In this document: in pieces, positions 1 through 5,305 of the stretch | Layout of the letters: every line of letters begins with the position of its first letter | Position numbering within the stretch: the first letter of the stretch is position 1 | Assembly (NCBI GenBank): GCA_022702195.1 | Contig: JAKONB010000382.1 | Coordinates: forward strand, 1-10,043 | DNA: 10,043 nucleotides | From: Beijerinckiaceae bacterium | Lineage (GTDB): Bacteria > Pseudomonadota > Alphaproteobacteria > Rhizobiales > Beijerinckiaceae | Direction: 5' to 3' | Position numbers and translations under genes: made by a program | The notes under the pieces: generated by a model | Told to the model about the DNA's origin: nothing | The model's database searches: none | The model's input: the letters and a program-made list of their open reading frames with translations, nothing else

Positions 1-307
1 GAGGCGTCCGCGCGCCGGGCGACGGGCCGCTTGGCGGGGGGCGGCCACGCTCGATCGGGATGACGCGCCGAGATCAGGGAACTCAGCTTGGCGGTATCGG
101 CCGATGCGCATCATTTCTGGGCAGGCCCGTGACCGCCCTGGAGGCAGATATCGCAAATTATCGGCAAGATGGGATCGCAATAGAAAAACGACGTTGCCTG
201 CGGAAACGGGAGCTTTAAGGACGCGTTAATCGATCGGTTCCTAGGTTCGAATCAACCTTCATTTGAAAACCGAAGCGCACGCGATCGGACTTCCGAGGAT
301 TGCCCGC
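1..307. other. Gene-poor leader region at left edge
   Basis: No convincing gene is visible on either strand. The left ~110 bases are GC-rich and could be the 3' end of something outside the window, but no frame shows a recognisable protein. From about 150 to 262 the base composition is clearly richer in A+T than the rest of the window, which in such a GC-rich genome usually marks a promoter or 5' leader; here it lies directly before the receiver gene. A short hairpin (AGGTT at 243-247 with AACCT at 254-258) and one GANTC site (GAATC at 249-253), the target of the cell-cycle methylase CcrM in alphaproteobacteria, are present. A 52-codon open frame from ATG 60 to TAA 216-218 exists but has no Shine-Dalgarno or recognisable family. 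Confidence 0.5.
202..227 (+). promoter_or_regulatory. Possible EcfG-type (general stress) promoter
   Basis: GGAAA at 202-206 is followed after 17 bases by CGTT at 224-227. The alphaproteobacterial general-stress sigma factor EcfG recognises GGAAC, then about 16-19 bases, then CGTT, so this is a one-mismatch match at correct spacing. It lies about 80 bases upstream of the chosen start of the receiver gene, within the A+T-richer leader. No good sigma-70 promoter stood out nearby. The match is short and could be chance. Confidence 0.3.
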
Positions 308-739
308 ATGACGGCCTCATTCCGCCAAAAGCTCGTCCTCCTGCTCGCCGGAGACGAGCTGACCCGTAGCCTCACGACGAGTTGCCTCGAAATGTCGGGC
401 TACGCTGTGCTGAGCGCGCGCACCGCCGGCGATGTCGAGGCCCTGCTGCTGGATCAGAGCGAGCGCCGGGTCGACATCCTGGTGACCGACGCGGACGTGC
501 GCGACACGGTGGACGGCCTCTCCCTCGCCACGGTGGCCCGCTGCATCGATCCCGAGGTGGCGGTGGTCTATACGGCGCGCGCGCCGCGCAGGATCCCGGA
601 AGCCGAGCGGGTGCCCGGCGCGCCCTGCCTGCGCACCCCGTATCACGCCCACCAGCTGCTCGGCCTCCTCGACGGGCTCACGCCGCGCCCCGTCGATCAC
701 CCGAGCCCGGCCCAAGTCGCGGCCCAAGTCGCGGCCTGA
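308..739 (+). CDS. Stand-alone response-regulator receiver protein (degenerate)
   Basis: A 143-residue protein made only of a CheY-like receiver domain (about residues 7-124) with a short Pro/Ala-rich tail and no output domain. It follows the receiver plan: a hydrophobic first strand ending in an acidic pair (Asp16-Glu17), the phospho-acceptor Asp61 in the strand-3 motif ILVTDADV, and Thr89 in VVYTA as the switch threonine. The invariant Lys before a cis-Pro (normally KPY/KPF) is replaced: the sequence reads RTPY with Thr110 in that place. In the family such proteins act as phosphate sinks, competitors or partners of histidine kinases in the cytoplasm; loss of the Lys suggests altered or absent phosphorylation-dependent switching. 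I chose ATG 308, with GAGG at 295-298, over TTG 263, which has no ribosome site but would add 15 residues. The 3' end carries a short tandem repeat encoding AQVAAQVAA. No kinase gene is nearby, so its partner is unknown. Confidence 0.75.
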   Translation: MTASFRQKLVLLLAGDELTRSLTTSCLEMSGYAVLSARTAGDVEALLLDQSERRVDILVTDADVRDTVDGLSLATVARCIDPEVAVVYTARAPRRIPEAERVPGAPCLRTPYHAHQLLGLLDGLTPRPVDHPSPAQVAAQVAA

Positions 740-770
740 ACGTCGCGGCCTGAACGTCGCGGCCTGAACG
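711..770 (+). repeat. Short tandem repeats across the receiver stop codon
   Basis: Two perfect copies of the 12-mer CCCAAGTCGCGG (711-722, 723-734) run directly into two perfect copies and a partial third of the related 14-mer CCTGAACGTCGCGG (735-748, 749-762, 763-770). The 12-mers extend the receiver protein by repeated AQVAA residues, and the first 14-mer supplies its TGA stop. The array looks like recent replication slippage at the end of the gene. Confidence 0.85.
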
Positions 771-774
771 CCAT

Positions 775-790
775 CGCCCTGTTCGGGGCG
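775..790 (+). terminator. GC-rich hairpin downstream of receiver gene
   Basis: CGCCCT (775-780) pairs with GGGGCG (785-790), including one G-U pair, around a GTTC tetraloop. It lies between the receiver stop and the SDH-L start. No run of T follows, so if it terminates transcription it is not a classical intrinsic terminator; it could equally be a leader structure for the next gene. Confidence 0.25.
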
Positions 791-840
791 GGCTGGTCGC
801 CTTACAACGGGCGGCGGTTCGGTCCAGCGGGATGGGATGC

Positions 841-1659
841 ATGACGAAGCCGGAGATCGGGCGCGACACCGTTCTGTGCATGTCGCTCGCCGGGCGGCCG
901 GGCCATTTCGGGTCCCGCTTCCACAACCGGCTCTACGCCCTGCTGGGGCTCGACTACGTCTACAAGGCCTTCACCACCACGGACCTGCCCGCCGCCATCG
1001 GCGGAATCCGGGCGCTGGGCATCCGGGGCTGCGCCATCTCGATGCCGTTCAAGGAGGCGGTGATTCCGCTCCTCGACGCCATCGCGGATTCGGCCGCCGC
1101 CATCGACAGCGTCAACACCGTCGTCAACGAGGCCGGGCGGCTCACCGGGCACAACACGGATTACATCGCGGTGCGCCGCCTCCTGGAGCGCCACGGCGTC
1201 GATCCGGCCACGCCGTTCCTGCTGCGCGGCTCCGGCGGGATGGCCAAGGCGGTGGTGGCCGCCCTGCGCGACGCGGGCTTCGCCCACGGCACCGTGGTGG
1301 CCCGCAACACCGGGGCGGGGCGGGCGCTGGCGGAGCGCTACGGCTATGAGTGGCGCCCGGAGATCGGCGAGGCCGCCGCACCCCTTCTCATCAACGTGAC
1401 GCCGCTGGGCATGGAGGGCGCGCAGGCCGAGGCCCTCGCCTTCCCGGAATCGCTGATCGCAGCCTGCGACATTGCCTTCGACGTGGTGGCCCTGCCCTCG
1501 CGCACCCCGTTCCTGATCCGCGCGGAGGAAGCCGGCAAACGCTGCATCAGCGGCCACGCGGTGGTGGTGCTTCAGGGGCTGGAGCAGTTCGTCCTCTATA
1601 CGGGCCGGGTCCCGACCCCGGAGCAGGTCGCCGAGGCGGCCGCCCACGCCCGAACCTGA
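841..1659 (+). CDS. Shikimate dehydrogenase-like oxidoreductase (SDH-L / HI0607 type)
   Basis: A 272-residue AroE-superfamily protein with both domains. The N-terminal substrate domain has the loop SLAGRPGHFGSRFHN (from Ser15), the catalytic-Lys motif ISMPFKEAV (Lys71), SVNTVVN and the GHNTDYIA motif with the second catalytic residue Asp107. The NAD(P)-binding domain follows with GSGGMAKA (130-137), INVTPLGM and the ending LQGLEQFVLYTG. The SLxGRPxxFGxRFHN and YKAFTTTDLPAAI wording fits the SDH-L branch (prototype HI0607 of Haemophilus) rather than biosynthetic AroE, whose loop reads NPIxHSxSP. SDH-L enzymes are cytosolic NADP-dependent dehydrogenases weak on shikimate and with unclear physiological substrate. 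The second Ser of the substrate-carboxylate SxS pair is Ala17 here. I prefer ATG 841, eight bases after a weak GGGA, over in-frame ATG 832, which has no room for a ribosome site. The cupin gene follows after 37 bases, probably on the same transcript. Confidence 0.85.
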   Translation: MTKPEIGRDTVLCMSLAGRPGHFGSRFHNRLYALLGLDYVYKAFTTTDLPAAIGGIRALGIRGCAISMPFKEAVIPLLDAIADSAAAIDSVNTVVNEAGRLTGHNTDYIAVRRLLERHGVDPATPFLLRGSGGMAKAVVAALRDAGFAHGTVVARNTGAGRALAERYGYEWRPEIGEAAAPLLINVTPLGMEGAQAEALAFPESLIAACDIAFDVVALPSRTPFLIRAEEAGKRCISGHAVVVLQGLEQFVLYTGRVPTPEQVAEAAAHART

Positions 1660-1684
1660 CGGGCCGGCCGGCGTTTCTCCGCGA

Positions 1685-1690
1685 AAGGAG
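1685..1690 (+). promoter_or_regulatory. Shine-Dalgarno site deciding the cupin start
   Basis: AAGGAG lies six bases before ATG 1697. This selects the first of two tandemly duplicated ATG codons (1697 and 1715) as the start; the second has no comparable site. Confidence 0.8.
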
Positions 1691-1696
1691 ACGCCC

Positions 1697-1732
1697 ATGT
1701 CCGAGACGGAGATCATGTCCGAGACGGAGACA
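1697..1732 (+). repeat. 18-bp tandem duplication of the cupin start
   Basis: The first 18 bases of the gene are repeated directly: 1697-1712 is identical to 1715-1730, with only the last two bases of each 18-base unit different (TC against CA). The protein therefore begins MSETEIMSETET. Because the period is a multiple of three the reading frame is kept and a second in-frame ATG is created at 1715. Confidence 0.9.
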
Positions 1733-2146
1733 GCCGCCGCCCGATTCGCCCGCTTCGACCTGACGGCCATCGCCGCGTCCCTGCCCGAGACGGCGGACAC
1801 CCTCCTGGTCGACACCTATCTGACCGACCGGGATTCCGCGAGCGCGCGGGTGTTTCGCGTCTACAAGGGCACGCCGCCGCATTACCACGCCACGTCCGAC
1901 GAGTACCTCTACGTGCTCTCGGGGCGCGGGACGTTCTGGATGGAGGATCCGGCGACGGTGGCGGAGTTCGGCCCGGGCCAACTCCTGTTCTTCGCGCGCG
2001 GCACCGTGCACGCCCTGCCGGAGATCCTGGCCGAGCCGGTGGTGTTCCTCTCCGTCGACGCCCCGCGCCGCACGCCCACCGACATCGTCTTCGTGAACCC
2101 GGATGACGGGAGCCCGGAGAGCTTCATGGCCCGCAACGCGCGCTGA
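1697..2146 (+). CDS. Single-domain cupin protein
   Basis: A 149-residue small cupin. Cupin motif 1 is HYHATSDEYLYVLSG, giving candidate metal ligands His62, His64 and Glu69; motif 2 is FGPGQLLFFARGTVHALPE with His105 as the fourth ligand. The complete 3-His/1-Glu set argues for a metal-binding, possibly catalytic cupin (isomerase, dioxygenase or decarboxylase-like) rather than a purely structural one. There is no signal peptide or DNA-binding domain, so it is probably cytosolic. The strong AAGGAG fixes the start. It sits 37 bases behind the SDH-L gene with no terminator between, so the two are likely co-expressed and may act on the same, unidentified, small molecule. The substrate cannot be read from the sequence. 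The N-terminal SETE repeat lies outside the fold. Confidence 0.8.
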   Translation: MSETEIMSETETAAARFARFDLTAIAASLPETADTLLVDTYLTDRDSASARVFRVYKGTPPHYHATSDEYLYVLSGRGTFWMEDPATVAEFGPGQLLFFARGTVHALPEILAEPVVFLSVDAPRRTPTDIVFVNPDDGSPESFMARNAR

Positions 2147-2166
2147 CCGCCCGCCCGGGCTCGGCC

Positions 2167-2433
2167 TCAATCCGGAATCGCGAAGCCGATGGATTGGCAG
2201 ACCAGGGCGACCAGCGTCAGCGCGAAGGCGGCCTGCTCGGGGCGGCTGAGCTGGGTCAGCCATCCGAGCTTGGGACGCCATGCCTTCGGCCCGTCCCCGA
2301 GTTGCAGGTCGTCCTCGTAGCGGGAAACGAGCCGGTGGAGGCCCGGCAGCGCGGCGGCGGCGAGCCAGACCCACAGCAGGATCGCGGCGATTCCCAGAAG
2401 GTCTCCGCCATAGGTGAAGCCGGCATCCAGCAT
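2167..2433 (-). CDS. Small membrane protein of unknown function
   Basis: An 88-residue protein with two hydrophobic segments: about residues 11-32 (LLGIAAILLWVWLAAAALPGL) and 65-85 (AAFALTLVALVCQSIGFAI). A charged central loop of about 35 residues (SRYEDDLQLGDGPKAWRPKLGW) joins them, so a two-helix hairpin in the inner membrane is likely. Two ATG codons are possible: 2439 and 2433. GAGG lies six bases before the 2433 one and directly abuts the 2439 one, so I chose 2433. Its stop lies 20 bases from the convergent cupin stop. It is downstream of the LysR gene on the same strand, but 137 bases away. I do not recognise the family. Clean protein character and a plausible ribosome site make it a likely real gene. 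Confidence 0.6.
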   Translation of the reverse strand: MLDAGFTYGGDLLGIAAILLWVWLAAAALPGLHRLVSRYEDDLQLGDGPKAWRPKLGWLTQLSRPEQAAFALTLVALVCQSIGFAIPD

Positions 2434-2570
2434 CGGCATCCTCGATACCCGTCAGAGCCCCCTCGACGGGAGATTTTTTAAGCCCAATCCCCCCGGGCGG
2501 GAACCACAAATGCGTGGGAATCCGGCGCTTTTCGCGGATGGCGTGTCGTGCGGCACCTGCGGCTCCGCGG
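2434..2570 (-). other. Spacer between LysR gene and small membrane gene
   Basis: No gene is visible. A run of six T on the plus strand (TTTTTTAAG from 2473), read as A on the minus strand, gives a small A+T-rich patch about 40 bases before the small membrane gene and may be part of its promoter. An imperfect hairpin around CTTTT (2521-2538) sits just after the LysR stop but lacks a T tract in the direction of transcription, so termination there is unproven. Confidence 0.35.
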
Positions 2571-3515
2571 TCAGGTCCGATGCGCCGAGGCGGCGGCGAT
2601 GGCGGCGCCTCCCGCCAGGCGCGCGCGCAGGAGCGGGGCCGCGAAGGCCAGGAAGGCCCGCAGCCGCGTCGGGGCCGTCCGGGCATCCGGATGGACGAGG
2701 TGAACCGGGATCGGGGGCGGCTCAAAGGCGGTGAGGACCAGGGCGAGGCGTCCGGCGGCCAGGTGCTCTTCCACCTGATAGGACAGGACCTGGGTCAGGC
2801 CGTGTCCGTCGAGGGCCGAATCGATGGCCGCGGCCGAGCCGTTCACGGCGAGCCGGGGCCGGATCGGGACCGGGCGGCCGCCCCGCGCGTCGTCCGGCCC
2901 TGGTCCGAAACGCCACGGCTCGGCCAGGGCGGCGGCGCCCGTGGTGATGCAGGCATGCGCCCGCAGCGCGGCGGGGTCCTGCGGCATCCCGTGGCGCGCG
3001 AGATAGGCCGGCGCCGCGCAGACCACCCGGCGAACGTCTCCGAGGCGGGTGGCGATCAGGCTCGAATCCGGCAGATGCGCCAGGCGGGCGGCCGCATCGA
3101 TCCCCTCCTCCACCAGGCCCACCACCCGGTCGAGGAGGAGCAGCCGGACCTGCACCGCCGGATGGGCGTCGAGGAAGCGGTCGACCACCGGCCGGATGTG
3201 CCGGGCTCCGAACAGGACCGGCGCGGTCAGGGTCAAGAGGCCGCGCGGGCGCTCCTGCTCCCGGGCCGCCCCCTCCTCGGCTTCGGCCAGATCGGCGAGC
3301 ACGCGCTGGCAGGTGGCGAGGTAGGTCTCGCCGAAGGCCGTGAGATGCAGGGCGCGGGTGGTCCGCCGCAGCAGAGCCGTCCCGAGCCGCTCCTCCAGCG
3401 CGGCGATCGCTCGCGTCACCCCGGCCGGCGAGCGGCCGAGGCGCCGCGCCGCCCCTGCGAGCGAGCCCTCATCCACCGCGGCCACGAAGGCCGCCATCGC
3501 GTCGAGCCGGTCCAT
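2571..3515 (-). CDS. LysR-family transcriptional regulator
   Basis: A 314-residue LysR-type regulator of normal length. The N-terminal winged helix-turn-helix (about residues 1-60) reads MDRLDAMAAFVAAVDEGSL, then AARRLGRSPAGVTRAIAALE for the helix-turn-helix, then LGTALLRRTTR for the wing. The remainder (about 90-300) is the periplasmic-binding-protein-like effector domain, starting LLTLTAPVLFG, and resembles the CrgA-like subgroup. Start: the frame is open to an ATG at 3581, but homologous regulators begin at MDRLDAM, so ATG 3515 is preferred; its ribosome site is weak (AGG about 10 bases upstream). It is transcribed away from the alpha/beta hydrolase operon across 125 bp, the classical arrangement of a LysR regulator and its target. 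The effector cannot be inferred. Loop residues 220-240 are Pro/Gly/Asp rich (GPGPDDARGGRPVPIR), a variable linker. Confidence 0.88.
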   Translation of the reverse strand: MDRLDAMAAFVAAVDEGSLAGAARRLGRSPAGVTRAIAALEERLGTALLRRTTRALHLTAFGETYLATCQRVLADLAEAEEGAAREQERPRGLLTLTAPVLFGARHIRPVVDRFLDAHPAVQVRLLLLDRVVGLVEEGIDAAARLAHLPDSSLIATRLGDVRRVVCAAPAYLARHGMPQDPAALRAHACITTGAAALAEPWRFGPGPDDARGGRPVPIRPRLAVNGSAAAIDSALDGHGLTQVLSYQVEEHLAAGRLALVLTAFEPPPIPVHLVHPDARTAPTRLRAFLAFAAPLLRARLAGGAAIAAASAHRT

Positions 3516-3577
3516 CGTTGCGAAACCTGCAAGATCGGATTTCAGACAGCATCGATTATCACCAAAGCCGCAACGAT
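3514..3577. repeat. 9-bp perfect inverted repeat in the divergent promoter
   Basis: ATCGTTGCG (3514-3522) and CGCAACGAT (3569-3577) are perfect inverted copies separated by 46 bases. The left arm overlaps the LysR start codon and half of the candidate LysR box; the right arm would give a second site about five helical turns away, as expected for a tetrameric regulator bending DNA. Function is inferred, not shown. Confidence 0.5.
3518..3532. promoter_or_regulatory. Candidate LysR-type (T-N11-A) operator
   Basis: TTGC (3518-3521), seven bases, then GCAA (3529-3532) form a dyad in which T3519 and A3531 are separated by exactly 11 bases, the hallmark of LysR-family boxes. It lies three bases upstream of the LysR start codon and about 110 bases before the hydrolase start, in the spacer shared by both. 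It probably serves autoregulation or activation of the hydrolase operon. Confidence 0.5.
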
Positions 3578-3629
3578 CCACATCGAGGCGGTCGGGAACG
3601 GCACGACGGTGCCGGACCCGGCCCCTCTC

Positions 3630-3634
3630 AGGAG
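3630..3634 (+). promoter_or_regulatory. Shine-Dalgarno site deciding the hydrolase start
   Basis: AGGAG lies six bases before ATG 3641. It rules out the in-frame upstream ATG at 3518, which would run through the divergent regulatory spacer and overlap the candidate LysR box. Confidence 0.75.
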
Positions 3635-3640
3635 ATCGCC

Positions 3641-4516
3641 ATGGCCACCACCTACCGTTCCCAGCGCGTCGGCGACGTCGCTGTGTTCTACCGCGAGGCC
3701 GGACCCGCCGATGCGCCGGTCGTGCTGCTGCTGCACGGCTTCCCGAGCGCCAGCCACATGTTCCGCGACCTGATCCCGGAGCTCGCCGGGCGGTACCGGG
3801 TGATCGCCCCCGACATGCCGGGCTTCGGCAACACCGTGGCGCCGCCCCGGGGCGCCTTCCCCTACACGTTCGACGCCCTGGCGCGGGTGATCGACGGGTT
3901 CACGCAGGCCCTCGGACTCGAACGCTACGCGCTCTACGTGTTCGATTACGGCGCCCCGGTGGGCTTCCGGCTGGCGCTGGCGCATCCTCGCCGGATCACC
4001 GCCCTCGTCACCCAGAACGGCAACGCCTATGCGGAGGGGCTGAGCGACGCCTGGGCGCCGTGGCGGGCCTATTGGGCCGATCCGACCCCGGAGAACCGCG
4101 AGGCCTGCCGCGCATCCCTGGCGCCGGAGGTGATCCGGACCGAGCAGTATCTTCATGGCACTGAGGCGGCCCGCGTCTCGCCGGACGGCTACACCCTCGA
4201 CATCGCCTATCTGGCGCGGCCGGGGGCGGACGAGATCCAGCTCGACCTCATCCTCGATTATCGCAGCAATCTGGCGCTCTACCCGGCCTTCCAGGACTAT
4301 TTCCGGACGCACCGGCCGCCGCTCCTGGCGATCTGGGGCCGCAACGATCCGCATTTCCTCCCCGCCGGCGCCGAGGCCTACCGCCGCGACCTGCCCGAGG
4401 CCGAGGTGCGGCTGCTCGACACCGGGCATTTCGCCCTGGAGACCCATGCGGCCGAGATCGGCGCGGCGATGCGCGACTTCCTGGCCCGCAACCGCGACCA
4501 CGGGAGGCGGACATGA
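3641..4516 (+). CDS. Alpha/beta hydrolase with Asp-nucleophile (epoxide hydrolase/dehalogenase-like)
   Basis: A 291-residue cytosolic alpha/beta-hydrolase. In order: oxyanion motif HGFPSASHMF (His32-Gly33), core strand RYRVIAPDMPGFG, the nucleophile elbow VFDYGAPVGFR with Asp102, a helical cap (about 130-215), the acid loop WGRNDPHF with Asp236, and the base in GHFALETH, His263. An Asp nucleophile places it with epoxide hydrolases and haloalkane or haloacetate dehalogenases, not esterases (Ser). The halide-binding Trp next to the nucleophile in haloalkane dehalogenases is Tyr103 here, and the Arg pair of fluoroacetate dehalogenases (DRGxRxxHR) is absent, so an epoxide hydrolase-like or uncharacterised substrate is more likely. 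ATG 3641 has AGGAG at good spacing. Its stop overlaps the start of the next gene (ATGA), indicating translational coupling. The divergent LysR gene probably regulates it. Confidence 0.85.
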   Translation: MATTYRSQRVGDVAVFYREAGPADAPVVLLLHGFPSASHMFRDLIPELAGRYRVIAPDMPGFGNTVAPPRGAFPYTFDALARVIDGFTQALGLERYALYVFDYGAPVGFRLALAHPRRITALVTQNGNAYAEGLSDAWAPWRAYWADPTPENREACRASLAPEVIRTEQYLHGTEAARVSPDGYTLDIAYLARPGADEIQLDLILDYRSNLALYPAFQDYFRTHRPPLLAIWGRNDPHFLPAGAEAYRRDLPEAEVRLLDTGHFALETHAAEIGAAMRDFLARNRDHGRRT

Positions 4517-5184
4517 GTGCACCGAGCAGCGACGTCGCCTTCACGGCCTCGGTCAAGGCCGAGCAGGAACGGCGCGGCTCGCGGGCCGCCCATGCCCGGA
4601 TGGAAGCGCGCGGCGGGTTCCGCACCGCGCTGACGCCGGATCTCGCCGCCTTCCTGGCCACGATCGACACGGCCTATCTCGCCACCGCCAGCGCCGACGG
4701 CCAGCCCTACGCGCAGCATCGCGGCGGACCGCCCGGCTTCCTTCACGTCCTCGGCCCCGGTCTCATCGGCTTCGCCGATTACGCCGGCAACCGGCAATAC
4801 GTGACCCTCGGCAACCTGGCCGAGAACGCCCGCGCCTTCCTGTTCCTGATGGATTACGCGCAGGGCCGCCGGGTCAAGCTATGGGGCCGCGCCGAAGTCT
4901 CGGACGACCCCGATCTGATCGCGCGGCTGATGCCGGCGGAGGATTCTCTCCGGGCGGAGCGGGCCATCCTGTTCCGGGTCGCGGCCTGGGACGTCAATTG
5001 CCCCGCCCACATCCCCCGCAAGGTGAATCGCGCCGACATGGCTCCGGTTCTGGCGGCCCGCGACGCCCGGATCGCCGACCTGGAGGCCCAACTCGCCGCC
5101 CTGCGCGGGGGAGCGAACGCATTGTCCGCCGCAGGGGATGCCGGTCCGGCTCAAGACGATGCGACCCTTCGATCAAGGAGTTAG
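4513..5184 (+). CDS. Pyridoxamine 5'-phosphate oxidase-like flavin-binding protein
   Basis: A 223-residue protein of the FMN-binding split-barrel superfamily (COG3576-like). The split barrel covers about residues 40-165: AFLATIDTAYLATASADGQPYAQHRGGPPGFLHVL, GFADYAGNRQYVTLGNLAENARAFLFLMDY, then VKLWGRAEVSDDPDL, and NCPAHIPRKV near its end. The RGGPPGFL and GNRQYxxLGNL segments are typical of this branch. The C-terminus has a short predicted coiled coil (ARDARIADLEAQLAAL, about 182-197), allowing dimerisation. It is probably a flavin or F420-type nucleotide-dependent oxidoreductase in the cytosol; the substrate is unknown. GGGAGG (4502-4507) lies five bases before the start, inside the hydrolase gene, and the ATGA overlap couples the two. 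Sharing a LysR-controlled operon with a hydrolase suggests joint detoxification or catabolism of a reactive compound. Confidence 0.82.
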   Translation: MSAPSSDVAFTASVKAEQERRGSRAAHARMEARGGFRTALTPDLAAFLATIDTAYLATASADGQPYAQHRGGPPGFLHVLGPGLIGFADYAGNRQYVTLGNLAENARAFLFLMDYAQGRRVKLWGRAEVSDDPDLIARLMPAEDSLRAERAILFRVAAWDVNCPAHIPRKVNRADMAPVLAARDARIADLEAQLAALRGGANALSAAGDAGPAQDDATLRSRS

Positions 5185-5188
5185 GGTC
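5163..5188 (+). terminator. Weak inverted repeat across the flavoprotein stop
   Basis: GACCCT (5163-5168) pairs with AGGGTC (5183-5188) around a 14-base loop, spanning the TAG stop (5182-5184). The following bases are TCTCG rather than a T run. An alternative small hairpin (CCTT/AAGG, 5166-5178) competes with it. A minor or accessory terminator for the hydrolase operon at best. Confidence 0.25.
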
Positions 5189-5263
5189 TCTCGCAAGACT
5201 CCCGCCGCGCCGTTCCGCTTCCAGCGAGACACGGCGGTGATCGGGAGTTCCGTGAGGCACTCG

Positions 5264-5305
5264 TGAAGCGTCGTCCATGATCCACCGGTCACGGACGACG
5301 CTTCA
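5264..5305. terminator. 13-bp perfect hairpin between convergent genes
   Basis: TGAAGCGTCGTCC (5264-5276) and GGACGACGCTTCA (5293-5305) are perfect inverted copies with a 16-base loop. The right arm contains the TGA stop of the minus-strand glucosidase (5303-5305), and the hairpin lies about 80 bases past the plus-strand flavoprotein stop. It can fold in RNA from both strands, so it probably acts as a shared, bidirectional terminator or mRNA 3'-end stabiliser. Neither side has a T run, which is common in GC-rich alphaproteobacteria. Confidence 0.65.

Noticed and set aside
60..218. 52-codon open frame in the left leader
   Set aside because: No ribosome site, no recognisable protein, and it occupies the likely promoter region; it could be chance.
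242..260. GGTTCGAATC resembling a tRNA T-arm, possibly a tRNA remnant or attachment site
   Set aside because: The flanking bases do not form the required 5-bp T stem, there is no acceptor stem, anticodon arm or CCA, and no integrase lies nearby.
2153..2160. GCCCGGGC palindrome between the convergent cupin and small membrane genes as a terminator
   Set aside because: It has no loop and no T run; an 8-base GC palindrome is expected by chance in this composition.
1547..2725. 392-codon minus-strand open frame across the SDH-L end, cupin and small membrane gene
   Set aside because: It runs across real genes in other frames, and its product is low-complexity Arg/Pro/Gly with no domain or ribosome site.
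2514..3773. 419-codon plus-strand open frame antisense to LysR
   Set aside because: It mirrors a convincing LysR gene and enters the hydrolase gene out of frame; no family resemblance.
5198..5248. ACTCCCG/CGGGAGT inverted repeat in the spacer after the flavoprotein
   Set aside because: Only 7 bases with a 37-base gap and competing pairings; much weaker than the 5264-5305 hairpin.
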